Positions 42,041 through 51,812 of a stretch of 64,000 nucleotides of DNA are shown piece after piece. The stretch is taken from contig JAGAJL010000012.1 of NCBI GenBank assembly GCA_017626095.1, positions 296,932 to 360,931 on the forward strand, given 5' to 3'. The translations under genes were made by a program, and so were the position numbers. Under the pieces are notes generated by a model. It was not told where the DNA came from and did not search any database. It worked only from the letters and a program-made list of their open reading frames with translations. Source of the DNA: Lachnospiraceae bacterium (GTDB lineage: Bacteria > Bacillota > Clostridia > Lachnospirales > Lachnospiraceae). Position 1 is the stretch's first letter, and each line of letters starts with the position of its first letter.

Positions 42041-43708
42041 ATGCAGGATAACGGAATGGACGCAGCAAGAAAGGCTGCAGAGGAAGCAGCAAGAAAGGCA
42101 GCAGCGGCAGCAGCTATGAAAGCAGCAGCAGAAGCCGGAGGAGATGAAGCTGCACAAAGACAGGCAAAGCAGGCAAGAGAAGCACTTGCAAAAGCAAAAC
42201 AGGAACAGCATCAGGCACAGCAACAGGTTCAAAATGCTGCTGATAGTGGAAATAGAGCCGGATCTGCAGAAGAAGCAAAGCGTCAGTCAACAGAAATGGC
42301 CGCAAAGAAGAGAGCTGTTGATTTGTCGCAAAAGGTCGCAGAAGAAGTTGCAAGACAGGCAGCTCACGAGGCTGTTGAGAAAGGCTCGAGTGAAAAAGAT
42401 GCAGCACGCAAGGTGATGGAAGAAGAAACCATTCGTAAGGCTATTACCGATTCGACGAAGCAACTGGCAGAGGAAGTTGCAAAGCGTGTGGCAGATGAAA
42501 ATAACGCAAAGGTTGCGGAAACGGTTAAAAAGTGTGATGAGATAGTACAGAAGGCAAAAGCTGATGCAAAAGAAAAGGCAGAAGCTGAAGCTAAGACACA
42601 GCTTGCCGATATGCTGATTAAGGCACAGGATGCGTCTGAAAAGGCCCTCCAGGAGCTTATGGCAAAAACCGAAGAGGCTGCCAATAAGAAATGTGAAGAA
42701 AGTAAAGCAAATGCAAAGAAAGCTTTAGAGACATCTGAGGCTGATGCAAAGAAGAAATTAGAAGAAACCCAGACTACAGCCAAGAAAAAATACGAAGAAA
42801 TTTTGGCAGAGGCTAAAAAGAATTATGAAGAAACACTCGCTTCTTCTCAAAAGGAATGCGAAAATACCATTGCTGAAAGTCGTGAGAAATGTGCAGAGGC
42901 TTTGAAAAATGCTGATGACACAGCAAAATCAACCATTGATGCAACAAGGGCAAAAGCAGAAGCAGAAGGAAAAGCAAAAGTTCTTGCTTTAAAGACAAAG
43001 GCTGAAGGCGAATCCAATGCGGCTATTGCAGATAAGGTAAAAGCAGCAGAGGAAGTTGCAAAGGTAAAGGCATCTGAAGAAATTCGTAAGGTTGAAATGG
43101 AAGCTGCCAACCGTGTTGAAGAAGTTGTGAAAAGCGAGATTGTCAAAAAAGCAATTGCTGATGCTGTTGACGCAATGGAACAGATTGAAGCTGATAAAGC
43201 CAGAAAGGCAGAAGAAGAGAGACTTCGTCAGGAAGCAGAAGCTGAGCGCTTAAGAAAAGAAGCAGAAGCAAAAGCAAAAGCAGAGGCAGAAGAAGAAGCT
43301 CGTCGTGTGGAAGCAGAACGTTTAAGAAAAGAAGCAGAAGCAAAGGCAAAGGCAGAAGCAGCGGAAAAACAGCGCAAAGCTGCAGAAGCTCTCGCATTCA
43401 GACAGATTCAGGAAGAAGAAAGAAGAAAAGCGGAAAAGGCCGGAGCTACATATACCCAGCCGGGATTTACATCAACTCAGCCAGGACCGACATCAACACA
43501 ACCAGGACCGACATCAACTCAGCCCGGTGCAATGTCAACCCAGTCCGGCAAACCTACTATTACGATGCCTGGCGGTGGCGGAAAACTCTCCTTTGCTGAG
43601 TTTGAACAGGCTGCTAAAAAGCTTAAGATTTTGTTAGATAATGGTATTATTTCTCAGGAAGAATTTGCTGCAGAGAAACAAAAGCTGGTTGCCAATATGG
43701 AGATTTAG
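42041..43708 (+). CDS. TolA-like alanine/lysine/glutamate-rich coiled-coil protein with SHOCT domain
   Basis: 555 residues. Residues 1-465 are an almost uninterrupted Ala/Lys/Glu helix (AARKAAEEAARKAAAAAAMK, RLRKEAEAKAKAEAEEEARR) with no membrane segment or signal peptide. A Pro/Thr/Gly linker with TSTQPGP repeats (about 470-500) follows. The C-terminus FEQAAKKLKILLDNGIISQE is a SHOCT module, often found at protein ends for oligomerisation. The composition recalls TolA and IgA-binding helices, but that is bias, not homology. Monocistronic, with a terminator behind it. Function unknown, possibly structural. Confidence 0.75.
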   Translation: MQDNGMDAARKAAEEAARKAAAAAAMKAAAEAGGDEAAQRQAKQAREALAKAKQEQHQAQQQVQNAADSGNRAGSAEEAKRQSTEMAAKKRAVDLSQKVAEEVARQAAHEAVEKGSSEKDAARKVMEEETIRKAITDSTKQLAEEVAKRVADENNAKVAETVKKCDEIVQKAKADAKEKAEAEAKTQLADMLIKAQDASEKALQELMAKTEEAANKKCEESKANAKKALETSEADAKKKLEETQTTAKKKYEEILAEAKKNYEETLASSQKECENTIAESREKCAEALKNADDTAKSTIDATRAKAEAEGKAKVLALKTKAEGESNAAIADKVKAAEEVAKVKASEEIRKVEMEAANRVEEVVKSEIVKKAIADAVDAMEQIEADKARKAEEERLRQEAEAERLRKEAEAKAKAEAEEEARRVEAERLRKEAEAKAKAEAAEKQRKAAEALAFRQIQEEERRKAEKAGATYTQPGFTSTQPGPTSTQPGPTSTQPGAMSTQSGKPTITMPGGGGKLSFAEFEQAAKKLKILLDNGIISQEEFAAEKQKLVANMEI

Positions 43709-43754
43709 GTTTCAATTTTCACTATTCATCAAAAGTATTTTATTTTAAACTATT

Positions 43755-43787
43755 AACAAGGAATCTTATGAGGTTCCTTGTTTTTTT
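43755..43787 (+). terminator. Terminator of the SHOCT protein gene
   Basis: AACAAGGAATC, TTAT, GAGGTTCCTTGTT, T-run. Confidence 0.9.
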
Positions 43788-43849
43788 GCGAATTTTTTAA
43801 AATTGGGTCTTTTCAAGTGAGAAACTTTATGTTATAGTATGTCTTGTGC

Positions 43850-43923
43850 CGTGGTGTGGCTCAGCTTGGTAGAGCGCTACATTAGGGATGTAGAGGTCGC
43901 AGGTTCAAATCCTGTCACCGCGA
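43850..43923 (+). tRNA. tRNA-Pro (anticodon AGG)
   Basis: 74 nt. Acceptor CGTGGTG / CACCGCG with one G-T pair, D arm GCTC-AGCTTGGTA-GAGC, anticodon stem CTACA / TGTAG, loop TTAGGGA (AGG at 34-36), T arm GCAGG-TTCAAAT-CCTGT, discriminator A. CCA is not encoded. The body matches Firmicute tRNA-Pro. A promoter-like TTTTCA-17-TATAGT ends at about 43839, and a terminator follows 2 nt after the gene. Confidence 0.92.
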
Positions 43924-43925
43924 TT

Positions 43926-43957
43926 AATCGGAGTTCTTTTTGAATTCCGATTTTTTT
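43926..43957 (+). terminator. Terminator of tRNA-Pro
   Basis: AATCGGAGTTC, TTTTT, GAATTCCGATT, T-run. Confidence 0.9.
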
Positions 43958-44020
43958 GTTGTTCATATTAATCGGAAATGATAGATTTTTTCCTACTATA
44001 TAAGGTATAATGAAAATAAT

Positions 44021-44072
44021 ATGATACAAGGGTCAAAAGGTCATACAGTGCGTAGCAATCTGTTGGTATCAT
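44021..44072 (+). repeat. R3 repeat, reference copy
   Basis: ATGATACAAGGGTCAAAAGG, TCATACAGTGCGTAGCAATC, TGTTGGTATCAT. The ends ATGATAC and GTATCAT pair. Related cores occur at 1558-1602, 4664-4711 and 8459-8480. It lies in the leader of the following exonuclease gene. Confidence 0.6.
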
Positions 44073-44117
44073 GGGGAGAGAAAACCATTGTACTAGTCAA
44101 AAGATAAAGGGGAAAAC

Positions 44118-44786
44118 ATGAAATACTATGTTGTGATTGATTTGGAAATGTGTAAGGTTCCAAAAGGGGCGGTAAAATCTTATGGAAAATCCAATGAGGT
44201 AATACAAATTGGTGCGGTTGCATTGGATGAACAGTATCAAATTTTAGAAGACCGCTTTATGACTTATGTTAAACCACAGTATGGGAGTCTTGATACGTTT
44301 ATTAATCACCTGACCGGAATTACACAAAAGGATTTGAAAAATGCCCCCTGTTTTGAGGAGGCTCTCAGACAATTTAAGTTATGGCTTCCTGACGGTGAAG
44401 TTGAAATGGTTTCCTGGAGCCGGACAGATTTAAAACAATTACAAAATGAAATGCAGGCGAAAAGCATTGTTTCAGAATGGTTTGAGAAGATTTTTGAAAC
44501 ATGGAATGACTGTCAGAAAACATTTTCCAATAAAATGGAAAAGAAGCGGGCTTATTCATTGGAAGAAGCATTGATTGCAGCCAATATCATACAGGAAGGG
44601 CAGGCGCATGACGGTTTGTCTGATGCTTACAATACGGCTTTGCTGTTTGCTAAAATGGCGAAAGAACCGCATTTAAAGCTGAATCCCATTTATGAAGAGG
44701 CGCGTTCGGAAAAGGTAAATCATTTAACCGTGTCCATGGGAGAGTTCTTTGGTAAAATTGACTTGAGTTCATTGCCGGAGTCTTAA
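44118..44786 (+). CDS. DEDDh-type 3'-5' exonuclease
   Basis: 222 residues. YYVVIDLEMCKVP gives the first Asp-Glu pair (motif ExoI), FINHLTGITQKDL the region before ExoII, MVSWSRTDLKQL the ExoII Asp, and AHDGLSDAYNTA the ExoIII His and Asp. This is the KapD/ERI-1-like branch of the RNase T/DnaQ superfamily, acting on DNA or RNA ends; substrate unknown. AAAGGGG precedes the ATG. It lies behind an R3 repeat. Confidence 0.9.
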   Translation: MKYYVVIDLEMCKVPKGAVKSYGKSNEVIQIGAVALDEQYQILEDRFMTYVKPQYGSLDTFINHLTGITQKDLKNAPCFEEALRQFKLWLPDGEVEMVSWSRTDLKQLQNEMQAKSIVSEWFEKIFETWNDCQKTFSNKMEKKRAYSLEEALIAANIIQEGQAHDGLSDAYNTALLFAKMAKEPHLKLNPIYEEARSEKVNHLTVSMGEFFGKIDLSSLPES

Positions 44787-44893
44787 AATTAAGAAGCTAT
44801 TAAGGAAAAATGAGTTTATATTTGATTGCGGTGTCGCAATGTATGGAGAAAAATATATAATATGAAAAGAAAACGAAAGGATCGTGGAATATC

Positions 44894-45064
44894 ATGGAAA
44901 CCTGGTATTATGAAGTAGAAAGCATAGATGGAGATTATGCAAATTTAAAAAGAACAGATATAGAAACAGATGATTTAAAGCTGGTTGCAAGAGCCTTGCT
45001 TCCTGCAGAAATTGTAGTCGGAAGTAAATTGAAATATGAGTTTATGCAATATGCAATGATGTAA
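44894..45064 (+). CDS. Small conserved-looking protein, 56 residues
   Basis: METWYYEVESIDGDYANLKR begins a compact beta-strand-rich protein ending EIVVGSKLKYEFMQYAMM. The alternation of EVESIDGDYANLKR and an IVVGSKL-type strand recalls small SH3-like DUF3006-type proteins, but I cannot confirm the family. GAAAGGA lies 12 nt upstream, further than usual. Codon use is like its neighbours. Function unknown. Confidence 0.55.
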   Translation: METWYYEVESIDGDYANLKRTDIETDDLKLVARALLPAEIVVGSKLKYEFMQYAMM

Positions 45065-45185
45065 AATGATTTTTCATTTATTATTTGGTATGCTACCACG
45101 TTTTGTTGCATGTTGTACAAATTGTATTTTAGTATTTGGTATAATTGTTACAGTTTGTCATAATGCACACCGGTTATGATATTAG

Positions 45186-45345
45186 CATAAAGTGTAGGAG
45201 CGACAGTTGGTTTACAACATAAAATGCAGGAACAACAGTTGGTTAATAACATAAAATGCAGGAACGAGAGTTGGTTTATAACATAAAGTGTAGAAGCAAT
45301 AGCTCATTTATAACATAAAATGTAGAAACAACATTTAGTTTATGG
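45186..45345 (+). repeat. Five 32-bp tandem repeats upstream of valS
   Basis: Five head-to-tail units of exactly 32 bp at 45186, 45218, 45250, 45282 and 45314; consensus starts CATAAAATGYAGGAACRACA and ends GTTGGTTTATAA. Units 1-3 are most alike, 4-5 drift. The end of the array abuts TATAAT (45346-45351), so it may overlap the valS promoter. The rest of 45065-45459 has no gene; no T-box is seen. Confidence 0.9.
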
Positions 45346-45459
45346 TATAATAACATGATATTAATGGGAAAATTTGATCTGTTATCTGTTTGGGAAATAA
45401 AGAAATAATCGCCATAAGACGATTGTTCCTAAGGATAAATTAAGGAGTGTCAATCAAAC

Positions 45460-48120
45460 ATGAGCAAAGAATTAGCAAAGACATATGATCCTCACGGACT
45501 TGAGGACCGCATTTATGAAAAGTGGCTGCAGAAAAAGTATTTTCATGCAGAAGTAGATCACAGTAAGAAGCCTTTTACAATCGTGATTCCACCGCCGAAT
45601 ATTACCGGTCAGCTGCATATGGGACATGCTTTAGATAATACCATGCAGGATATTCTGATCCGTTTTAAAAGAATGCAGGGTTACAATGCGTTATGGCAGC
45701 CGGGTACAGACCATGCAAGTATTGCTACCGAAGTCAAAATTATTGAAACCTTAAAAGCACAGGGAATTGATAAGCACGACCTTGGACGTGAAGGATTTTT
45801 GGAGCGTGCATGGGAGTGGAAAAAAGAATACGGCGGACGTATTATCAGTCAGTTAAAAAAACTTGGTTCCTCCTGTGACTGGGACAGAGAACGTTTCACC
45901 ATGGATGAGGGATGCAATAAAGCCGTTACCGAAGTTTTCTGTAAGATGCATGAAAAAGGATGGATTTATAAGGGTGCCCGCATTATCAACTGGTGTCCTG
46001 TTTGTAATACATCCATTTCCGATGCAGAGGTAGAATATGAAGATCAGGCCGGACATTTCTGGCATATCAAATATCCGCTGGTTGATGAAAATGGACAGCC
46101 CAGCAAAACAGAGTTTTTGGAGTTTGCAACCACAAGACCGGAAACCATGCTCGGAGATACTGCAGTTGCCGTTCATCCTGATGATGAAAGATATACCTAT
46201 CTGCACGGAAGAAAGGTTTGGCTTCCGATTGTAAACAAAGCAATCCCGGTTGTAGAGGATACCTATGTTGATATGGAATTTGGTACCGGTGTTGTAAAGA
46301 TAACACCGGCTCATGATCCGAATGACTTTGAAGTTGGAAAAAGACACAATCTTCCTATTATTAATATCATGAATGACGATGCCACCATCAATGAAAATGG
46401 CGGGGCATATGCAGGTATGGATCGCTATGAAGCAAGGGAAGCTATTGTAAAGGAACTGGATGCACAGGGACTTTTGGTTAAGATTGAAGATTACAGTCAC
46501 AATGTCGGCACACATGACAGATGTAAAACAACCGTAGAACCTCTTGTAAAAGAGCAGTGGTTTGTCAAGATGGATGAGTTGATCAAACCTGCCGCAGAGG
46601 CTGTTAAAAACGGTGAAATTAAATTGGTTCCCGAGCGGATGCAGAAGACCTATTTTAACTGGACGGACAATATCAAGGACTGGTGTATCAGCCGCCAGTT
46701 GTGGTGGGGACACCGTATTCCGGCATACTATTGTGATGACTGTGGTGAAACCGTTGTTGCAAAAGAGGCGCCGACCGTTTGCCCCAAATGCGGTAAAAAT
46801 CATTTCACACAGGATCCGGACACTTTGGATACCTGGTTTTCATCTGCATTATGGCCGTTCTCAACATTGGGCTGGCCGAAAATGACAGAGGATTTGAAAT
46901 ATTTTTATCCGACCGACGTACTGGTTACCGGATATGATATTATCTTCTTCTGGGTAATCCGTATGATTTTCTCCGGCTACGAACAGATGGGTGAAAAGCC
47001 GTTTAAGACGGTATTATTCCATGGTCTTGTCAGAGATTCGCAGGGACGAAAGATGAGTAAATCTTTAGGAAACGGTATTGATCCGTTAGAGATTATTGAT
47101 CAGTACGGTGCCGATGCACTCAGACTGACACTCATAACCGGCAATGCGCCCGGAAATGATATGCGTTTCTACTTTGAAAGAGTAGAGGCGGCACGTAATT
47201 TTGCAAACAAAGTATGGAATGCTTCCCGTTTCATCATGATGAATATGGAGGATAAAGTCATCCCCGCAAATGCAAAGGATTCTTTAGAACCGGTTGATAA
47301 ATGGATTATCAGCAAGCTCAACAATCTCGTGAAAGAAGTTACCGACAATATGGAGAAATATGAGCTTGGTATCGCTGTTCAAAAGGTTTATGATTTTATT
47401 TGGGATGAGTTCTGCGACTGGTATATTGAGATGGTAAAACCCCGTCTTTACAACAGTGATAATGCAGCCAGCCAGAATGCGGCATTGTACACATTAAAGA
47501 CTGTATTAATTGACGCATTAAAATTACTGCATCCTTATATGCCCTTTATTACAGAAGAAATTTTCTGTACATTACAGGATGAAGAGGAATCCATTATGAT
47601 TTCCAACTGGCCTGTATATGATGAAGCAAAGGCATATGAAAAAGAAGAAACTGAAATTGAGGTGTTAAAAGAAGCTATTCGCGGCATTCGAAACGCTCGT
47701 ACCGGAATGAATGTACCTCCGAGTCGAAAAGCACAGGTATATGTTGTTACACAAAAAGACGAGGTGGCAGCTATTTTTAATGAAGGTAAATTGTTCTTTG
47801 CTCCGTTAGCATATGCTTCTGAAGTAGTGGTACAAAAAGATAAAACAGGCATTGCAGACGATGCAGTCAGTGTTGTGATTGAAAATGCAACCGTTTATAT
47901 GCCGTTTGCCGAACTGGTGGATATCAGTCAGGAGATTGAGCGTTTACAAAAAGAAGAAAAGCGATTACAGGATGAAATCGCACGTTCCAACGGTATGCTC
48001 AACAATGAAAAATTTGTGAGCAAAGCGCCTGCCGCAAAGGTAGAAGAAGAGAAAGCAAAGCTTGCAAAATATACGCAGATGCTTGAACAGGTTCAGATGC
48101 GTCTGGCAACATTAAAATAA
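45460..48120 (+). CDS. valS: Valyl-tRNA synthetase
   Basis: 886 residues, full length. Class I synthetase that charges tRNA-Val and edits threonine. [15 protein letters not shown] contains HIGH (as HMGH). The CP1 editing domain includes [31 protein letters not shown] is the KMSKS loop. [18 protein letters not shown] precedes a zinc knuckle (CPKCGKNH). A C-terminal coiled coil ([20 protein letters not shown]) is typical of ValRS. AAGGAG upstream. Many Firmicute valS leaders carry a T-box; none is recognisable here, only the tandem repeats. Confidence 0.97.
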   Translation: MSKELAKTYDPHGLEDRIYEKWLQKKYFHAEVDHSKKPFTIVIPPPNITGQLHMGHALDNTMQDILIRFKRMQGYNALWQPGTDHASIATEVKIIETLKAQGIDKHDLGREGFLERAWEWKKEYGGRIISQLKKLGSSCDWDRERFTMDEGCNKAVTEVFCKMHEKGWIYKGARIINWCPVCNTSISDAEVEYEDQAGHFWHIKYPLVDENGQPSKTEFLEFATTRPETMLGDTAVAVHPDDERYTYLHGRKVWLPIVNKAIPVVEDTYVDMEFGTGVVKITPAHDPNDFEVGKRHNLPIINIMNDDATINENGGAYAGMDRYEAREAIVKELDAQGLLVKIEDYSHNVGTHDRCKTTVEPLVKEQWFVKMDELIKPAAEAVKNGEIKLVPERMQKTYFNWTDNIKDWCISRQLWWGHRIPAYYCDDCGETVVAKEAPTVCPKCGKNHFTQDPDTLDTWFSSALWPFSTLGWPKMTEDLKYFYPTDVLVTGYDIIFFWVIRMIFSGYEQMGEKPFKTVLFHGLVRDSQGRKMSKSLGNGIDPLEIIDQYGADALRLTLITGNAPGNDMRFYFERVEAARNFANKVWNASRFIMMNMEDKVIPANAKDSLEPVDKWIISKLNNLVKEVTDNMEKYELGIAVQKVYDFIWDEFCDWYIEMVKPRLYNSDNAASQNAALYTLKTVLIDALKLLHPYMPFITEEIFCTLQDEEESIMISNWPVYDEAKAYEKEETEIEVLKEAIRGIRNARTGMNVPPSRKAQVYVVTQKDEVAAIFNEGKLFFAPLAYASEVVVQKDKTGIADDAVSVVIENATVYMPFAELVDISQEIERLQKEEKRLQDEIARSNGMLNNEKFVSKAPAAKVEEEKAKLAKYTQMLEQVQMRLATLK

Positions 48121-48185
48121 GCGTTTGTTACTTATATAAACACTGACAACGGATTTGATAATTGAATGAATAAGGAGGGAGTCTT

Positions 48186-49646
48186 ATGACAGATGAGAAA
48201 AGCATGGGAAAAGAAATGCAGGAATTAAATGTCAGGGGCTTCCTCGTTGACATTTATGACAAAACACAGTCTTATGTGCGGGTGACGGAGGATGATCAAG
48301 AGGCATGGCTGTATCTGGTTGAAAAAGAAGATGAATCATTTTATTCCAAGGAAGAACTACTGGACTTTTTGGAAAATAACGGGGTTCGATATGGCATCAA
48401 TGAGGATAATCTGATTGCAATGGCGCGTAAGAAGGTATATGAACGGGAAATCAAAGTCGCTGTTGCAACAGAGGCAATTGCAGGTCAGGATGGATATTAT
48501 GAATACTATGTGGACGTGACCGGTGATGTGAAGAAACCCAAAATTCGCGAGGATGGCTCTGTTGACTATCAGAGCATGAATATGGTCAACAGTGTACAGG
48601 CAGGTACACCACTGGCATTATATCATCCTGCAAAAGAAGGAATTCCGGGTATTGGTGTAACCGGAACCTCGATACCGGTGAATTCGGTAAAAAATCTGTT
48701 ACCACTGCAGGGACGCAACATCATTCATTCTGAGGAGGATCCCAATTTATATATTGCGCAAAAAGAAGGAAAAGTGGAATATAAAGACGGCAAGCTGGAT
48801 ATCAATTCGGTTTATGAATTGCGTGGAGACGTCGATCAGCTGATTGGAAAGGTAGAATTTTACGGAGACGTGGTGATCTCCGGAAATGTGGAATCAGGAG
48901 TTGTTATACGAGCCGGAAAAAGTCTGACTATTGAGGGTACGGTTGAAGCGGCAACGATTGTGGCCGGCGGTGATATTATCCTTAAGAGAGGAATACAGGG
49001 AAATCAAAAGGCGAGTATTGTATGTCGCGGAGATCTTTATGCTGACTTTATTGAACACACACAGGTCAAAACAAACGGCAATGTGGAAGCCAATATTATT
49101 TTGAGTTCTCAGATCGAGGCGGAAGGTAAGGTGACGCTTACCGGCAAAAAAGGTGCTATTATCGGTGGATATGTCCATGGAACAAAGGGAATTGACTGTA
49201 AAAATCTGGGAAACGACGCAGAGGTCAAAACAGAAGTGCATGCCGGATGTCAGCCTGAGATATATCAGGAAAATCTGGAATTGAATAAACGACTTGAAAA
49301 ATTGAAAAATTCCCAAAAACGGCTTGTGAATGATTTAAAAGAAATAGAAATGCATGTTAAAAAGACAGGTGCAATTACTCCCACATTTGAAAAGAGAGTT
49401 GCTGAGATTAAGGAAGAAATGAAAGGGCTTACGGAAGATATGCAGTCCTGCAACGGTAAACTGGCTTCCATTATGGTATATATGCAGAAAGCAAAGGATG
49501 CATTGATACGCATTGACGGTAATCTGCATAAAGGAAGTATTATCTGTATCGGACAGGGAAGACTGCCGATTGAAAACAGCACAGTCTATATGGAATATCG
49601 GAATATATCCGGAATGATTGCCGGAAAGGTTATTGTAAAGAATTAG
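48186..49646 (+). CDS. FapA-like DUF342 polymer-forming protein
   Basis: 486 residues. N-terminal mixed domain to about residue 170, then a parallel beta-helix-type repeat core (VEFYGDVVISGNVESGVVIR, SLTIEGTVEAATIVAGGDII, GNVEANIILSSQIEAEGKVT). A coiled coil (NLELNKRLEKLKNSQKRLVN, about 355-430) and a short tail follow. This is the DUF342/FapA family. The cytosolic location and a role in assembly or surface organisation are family inference. AAGGAGGGA upstream. Directly followed by palindromic element copy 3. Confidence 0.85.
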   Translation: MTDEKSMGKEMQELNVRGFLVDIYDKTQSYVRVTEDDQEAWLYLVEKEDESFYSKEELLDFLENNGVRYGINEDNLIAMARKKVYEREIKVAVATEAIAGQDGYYEYYVDVTGDVKKPKIREDGSVDYQSMNMVNSVQAGTPLALYHPAKEGIPGIGVTGTSIPVNSVKNLLPLQGRNIIHSEEDPNLYIAQKEGKVEYKDGKLDINSVYELRGDVDQLIGKVEFYGDVVISGNVESGVVIRAGKSLTIEGTVEAATIVAGGDIILKRGIQGNQKASIVCRGDLYADFIEHTQVKTNGNVEANIILSSQIEAEGKVTLTGKKGAIIGGYVHGTKGIDCKNLGNDAEVKTEVHAGCQPEIYQENLELNKRLEKLKNSQKRLVNDLKEIEMHVKKTGAITPTFEKRVAEIKEEMKGLTEDMQSCNGKLASIMVYMQKAKDALIRIDGNLHKGSIICIGQGRLPIENSTVYMEYRNISGMIAGKVIVKN

Positions 49647-49669
49647 ATGGGGGAGTGTTTTTTCCGGAC

Positions 49670-49895
49670 GTTTTATGAGTATATTATTTACTTGGTGTTA
49701 GGTTACGATGTATAAGATATTCTAATTATTCCGTTGAGATGTGTTGATGGCAGACGCACCGGTGCACCCGGACATCCATGTCCGTCGTGCACCTTTCGCA
49801 GCATCCATGCTGCGAATTGCTGAAATAGAACGGAATAATAAGAACATCTAATACATCTTCACAATAACACCGCATAAACAATATACTCATAAAAC
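49670..49895 (-). repeat. Long palindromic element, copy 3 (subtype alpha, minus strand)
   Basis: 226 bp, the same length as copy 1. Ends GTTTTATGAGTATATTATTT and its partner ATATACTCATAAAAC pair. On the minus strand the core has TTCGCAGCATGGATGCTGCG (a two-pair swap relative to copy 1, still paired) and GGTGCAC / GTGCACC around GGACATGGATGTCC. It begins 24 nt after the FapA-like gene stop. Confidence 0.85.
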
Positions 49896-50225
49896 TGCGT
49901 AACAAATTCCTCTTATATTATTCTTTGTACATCATACTTTCTGATAGCTTCAAATCGGATGGCTATAATTCTGGATAAAATGCCTTGTTCCCCTGTTTGC
50001 ATGTTTTTTAATATATTGGGATATACGGCCTATGTGCTAAGTGGAGAAGTATAATGATGAATGATATGGAATTCAAAATAAATTGCATGAAATCGAAAAT
50101 AAAAAGAAATTCGAGATTTCATGAACATGTTTCAATAATGATAAAATTGATTTTGAAGGTATAGAATAATATAATATCTTCAAATGCGTGAACGACTTGA
50201 ATAAATGAGTAAATTGATATGCTCA
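49896..50225. other. Spacer between palindromic elements 3 and 4
   Basis: 330 bp, AT-rich. No gene or terminator recognised. It contains an imperfect pair AATTGCATGAAATCG / CGAGATTTCATG near 50082-50121. If the flanking elements are transcripts, their promoters should be here. Confidence 0.5.
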
Positions 50226-50453
50226 GTTGAGGAAGGATTGTTTGTTTTTGTGAGATTTGAGGGAGTTGATTAGTTTATCTTAATATTCCGACTAGATAAT
50301 CAGCACTTCGTGACATGGAAGTCACGAAAGGCGCATTTTAGGCAGGATGCCGTATATGCGCCGTGTGCGTCAGGGAATTAGATATTTTTTCGGAATATTT
50401 AGATAAACTTATCAACGGACGTATCCCACAAAAATAAACAATCCTTCCTCAAC
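50226..50453 (+). repeat. Long palindromic element, copy 4 (subtype beta, plus strand)
   Basis: 228 bp, the same length as copy 2. Ends GTTGAGGAAGGATTGTTTGT and AATAAACAATCCTTCCTCAA pair. Core: TTCGTGACATGGAAGTCACG (loop change only) and GGCGCAT / ATGCGCC around GGCAGGATGCC. It ends 39 nt before the folC start. Confidence 0.85.
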
Positions 50454-50492
50454 GACCCTCAACGACTGAAATGACAAAACGGGAAATATAAC

Positions 50493-51812
50493 ATGAATTT
50501 GACCAATTATGCTGATATTGAAAACTACATAAATGCGCTTCCGAAGTTTGCAGTGGGTAACGGTCTTTTGCGGACGAAGGAGATGCTTAAGAGGCTAGAA
50601 AAATGGGATTGCGACATTCCACGGATTCATGTGGCAGGTACGAATGGAAAAGGAAGTACGTGTGCTTATCTGCAAAGGCTTTTTTGCGAATACGGTTATA
50701 GAGTGGGGGGATTTGTATCTCCCCACTTAGTGAGTATGCATGAAAGATTTCTGATTAACTGTCAACCTGTTGAGAATGAATTGTTTTTGCGCGCGTTCCA
50801 TACTGTCTATTTGTCTGCGGAGCAGATGCGAAAGGAAACGGGACAATTTCCGACTTTTTTTGAATTCTTGTTTTTAATGGCTGTCATCATCTTTGGCGAC
50901 AGCCATGTGGATGTAATGATTTTGGAAACCGGACTTGGAGGAAGGATGGATGCGACCAACGTTTTTGATAAAACGGATGTGTGTGTGTTGACGTCCATTG
51001 GTCTCGATCATTGCCATATTTTAGGGGATACCAGAGAAAAAATTGCCATGGAAAAGGCTGGTATTATTAAAAATGAATCGGATGTCATTTTTATTGATTA
51101 TGAGGATTCTGTTTCAGATGTGTTTTACGAGAAGGCCAAAAGTTGTTCGGCTGTTGTCAATTCAATTAGTAAAAACCAGTATTCTGTAGAAAAAATAAAA
51201 CATAAAAGCATTGATTTTTCTTATAAATCTAGCTATTATAATTATATTAGTCTTACTCTGTCAACATATGCGCTTTATCAGGTTGATAACGCATCCTTGG
51301 CATTGCGCGCATTTGAGGTGTTTTTATTACGCAATCATTTGACACCAATGTCAAAAGAAAGAATGCAGAAAGCTTTATGGGAAACCTTTTGGGAAGGGCG
51401 TATGGAAGAAGTGGGCAAGGATGTTTTTTTTGACGGAGCCCACAATGAAGATGGAATAAGGGCGTTTTTGAAAACTGTTTCATCGATACCCTGTGATGGA
51501 AAACGTATTCTGTGTTTTTCCGCTGTCGATGATAAAGATTATGAACAGATGATAACGTTACTTTGTGAGAGCGGTTTGTTCTCCAAAGCAGTTGTGATAG
51601 ATATGGAGACCCAAAGAGGTCTCAGTATAGAACAGTTACAGTGTTATTTTTCCCGCTTTAGCCTGATAGATGTTTATTATGAGAGGGGAGCGGAAGACGG
51701 CATCAACAGATGTCTCCGTATGAAAAAAGACAATGATCAGGTTTATATTGTGGGTTCCTTATATTTGGTTGGCCTTATTAAGGCTGTGTTTAGGAGGAAA
51801 TACAATGATTAA
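50493..51812 (+). CDS. folC: Dihydrofolate/folylpolyglutamate synthase
   Basis: 439 residues. Mur-ligase-like enzyme that adds glutamate to dihydropteroate or folates. It begins NLTNYADIENYINAL. HVAGTNGKGSTCAYLQRLF is the ATP P-loop near residue 47; GFVSPHLVSMHERFLIN and ILETGLGGRMDATNVFD follow. The C-terminal domain has FFDGAHNEDGI. There is no strong SD before the ATG (ACGGGAAATATAAC). It starts 39 nt beyond element copy 4, so its leader probably contains or overlaps that element. The small downstream gene overlaps its last 8 bases. Confidence 0.95.
   Translation: MNLTNYADIENYINALPKFAVGNGLLRTKEMLKRLEKWDCDIPRIHVAGTNGKGSTCAYLQRLFCEYGYRVGGFVSPHLVSMHERFLINCQPVENELFLRAFHTVYLSAEQMRKETGQFPTFFEFLFLMAVIIFGDSHVDVMILETGLGGRMDATNVFDKTDVCVLTSIGLDHCHILGDTREKIAMEKAGIIKNESDVIFIDYEDSVSDVFYEKAKSCSAVVNSISKNQYSVEKIKHKSIDFSYKSSYYNYISLTLSTYALYQVDNASLALRAFEVFLLRNHLTPMSKERMQKALWETFWEGRMEEVGKDVFFDGAHNEDGIRAFLKTVSSIPCDGKRILCFSAVDDKDYEQMITLLCESGLFSKAVVIDMETQRGLSIEQLQCYFSRFSLIDVYYERGAEDGINRCLRMKKDNDQVYIVGSLYLVGLIKAVFRRKYND

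Noticed and set aside
45186-45345. CRISPR array
   Set aside because: The 32-bp units are directly adjacent with no spacers, and no cas genes are nearby.
45065-45459. T-box leader for valS
   Set aside because: No specifier-loop/AGTA pattern or TGGNACCGCG-type antiterminator could be found.
45853-46803. 316-residue minus-strand reading frame
   Set aside because: Antisense to the conserved valS coding sequence, with no ribosome site or family features.
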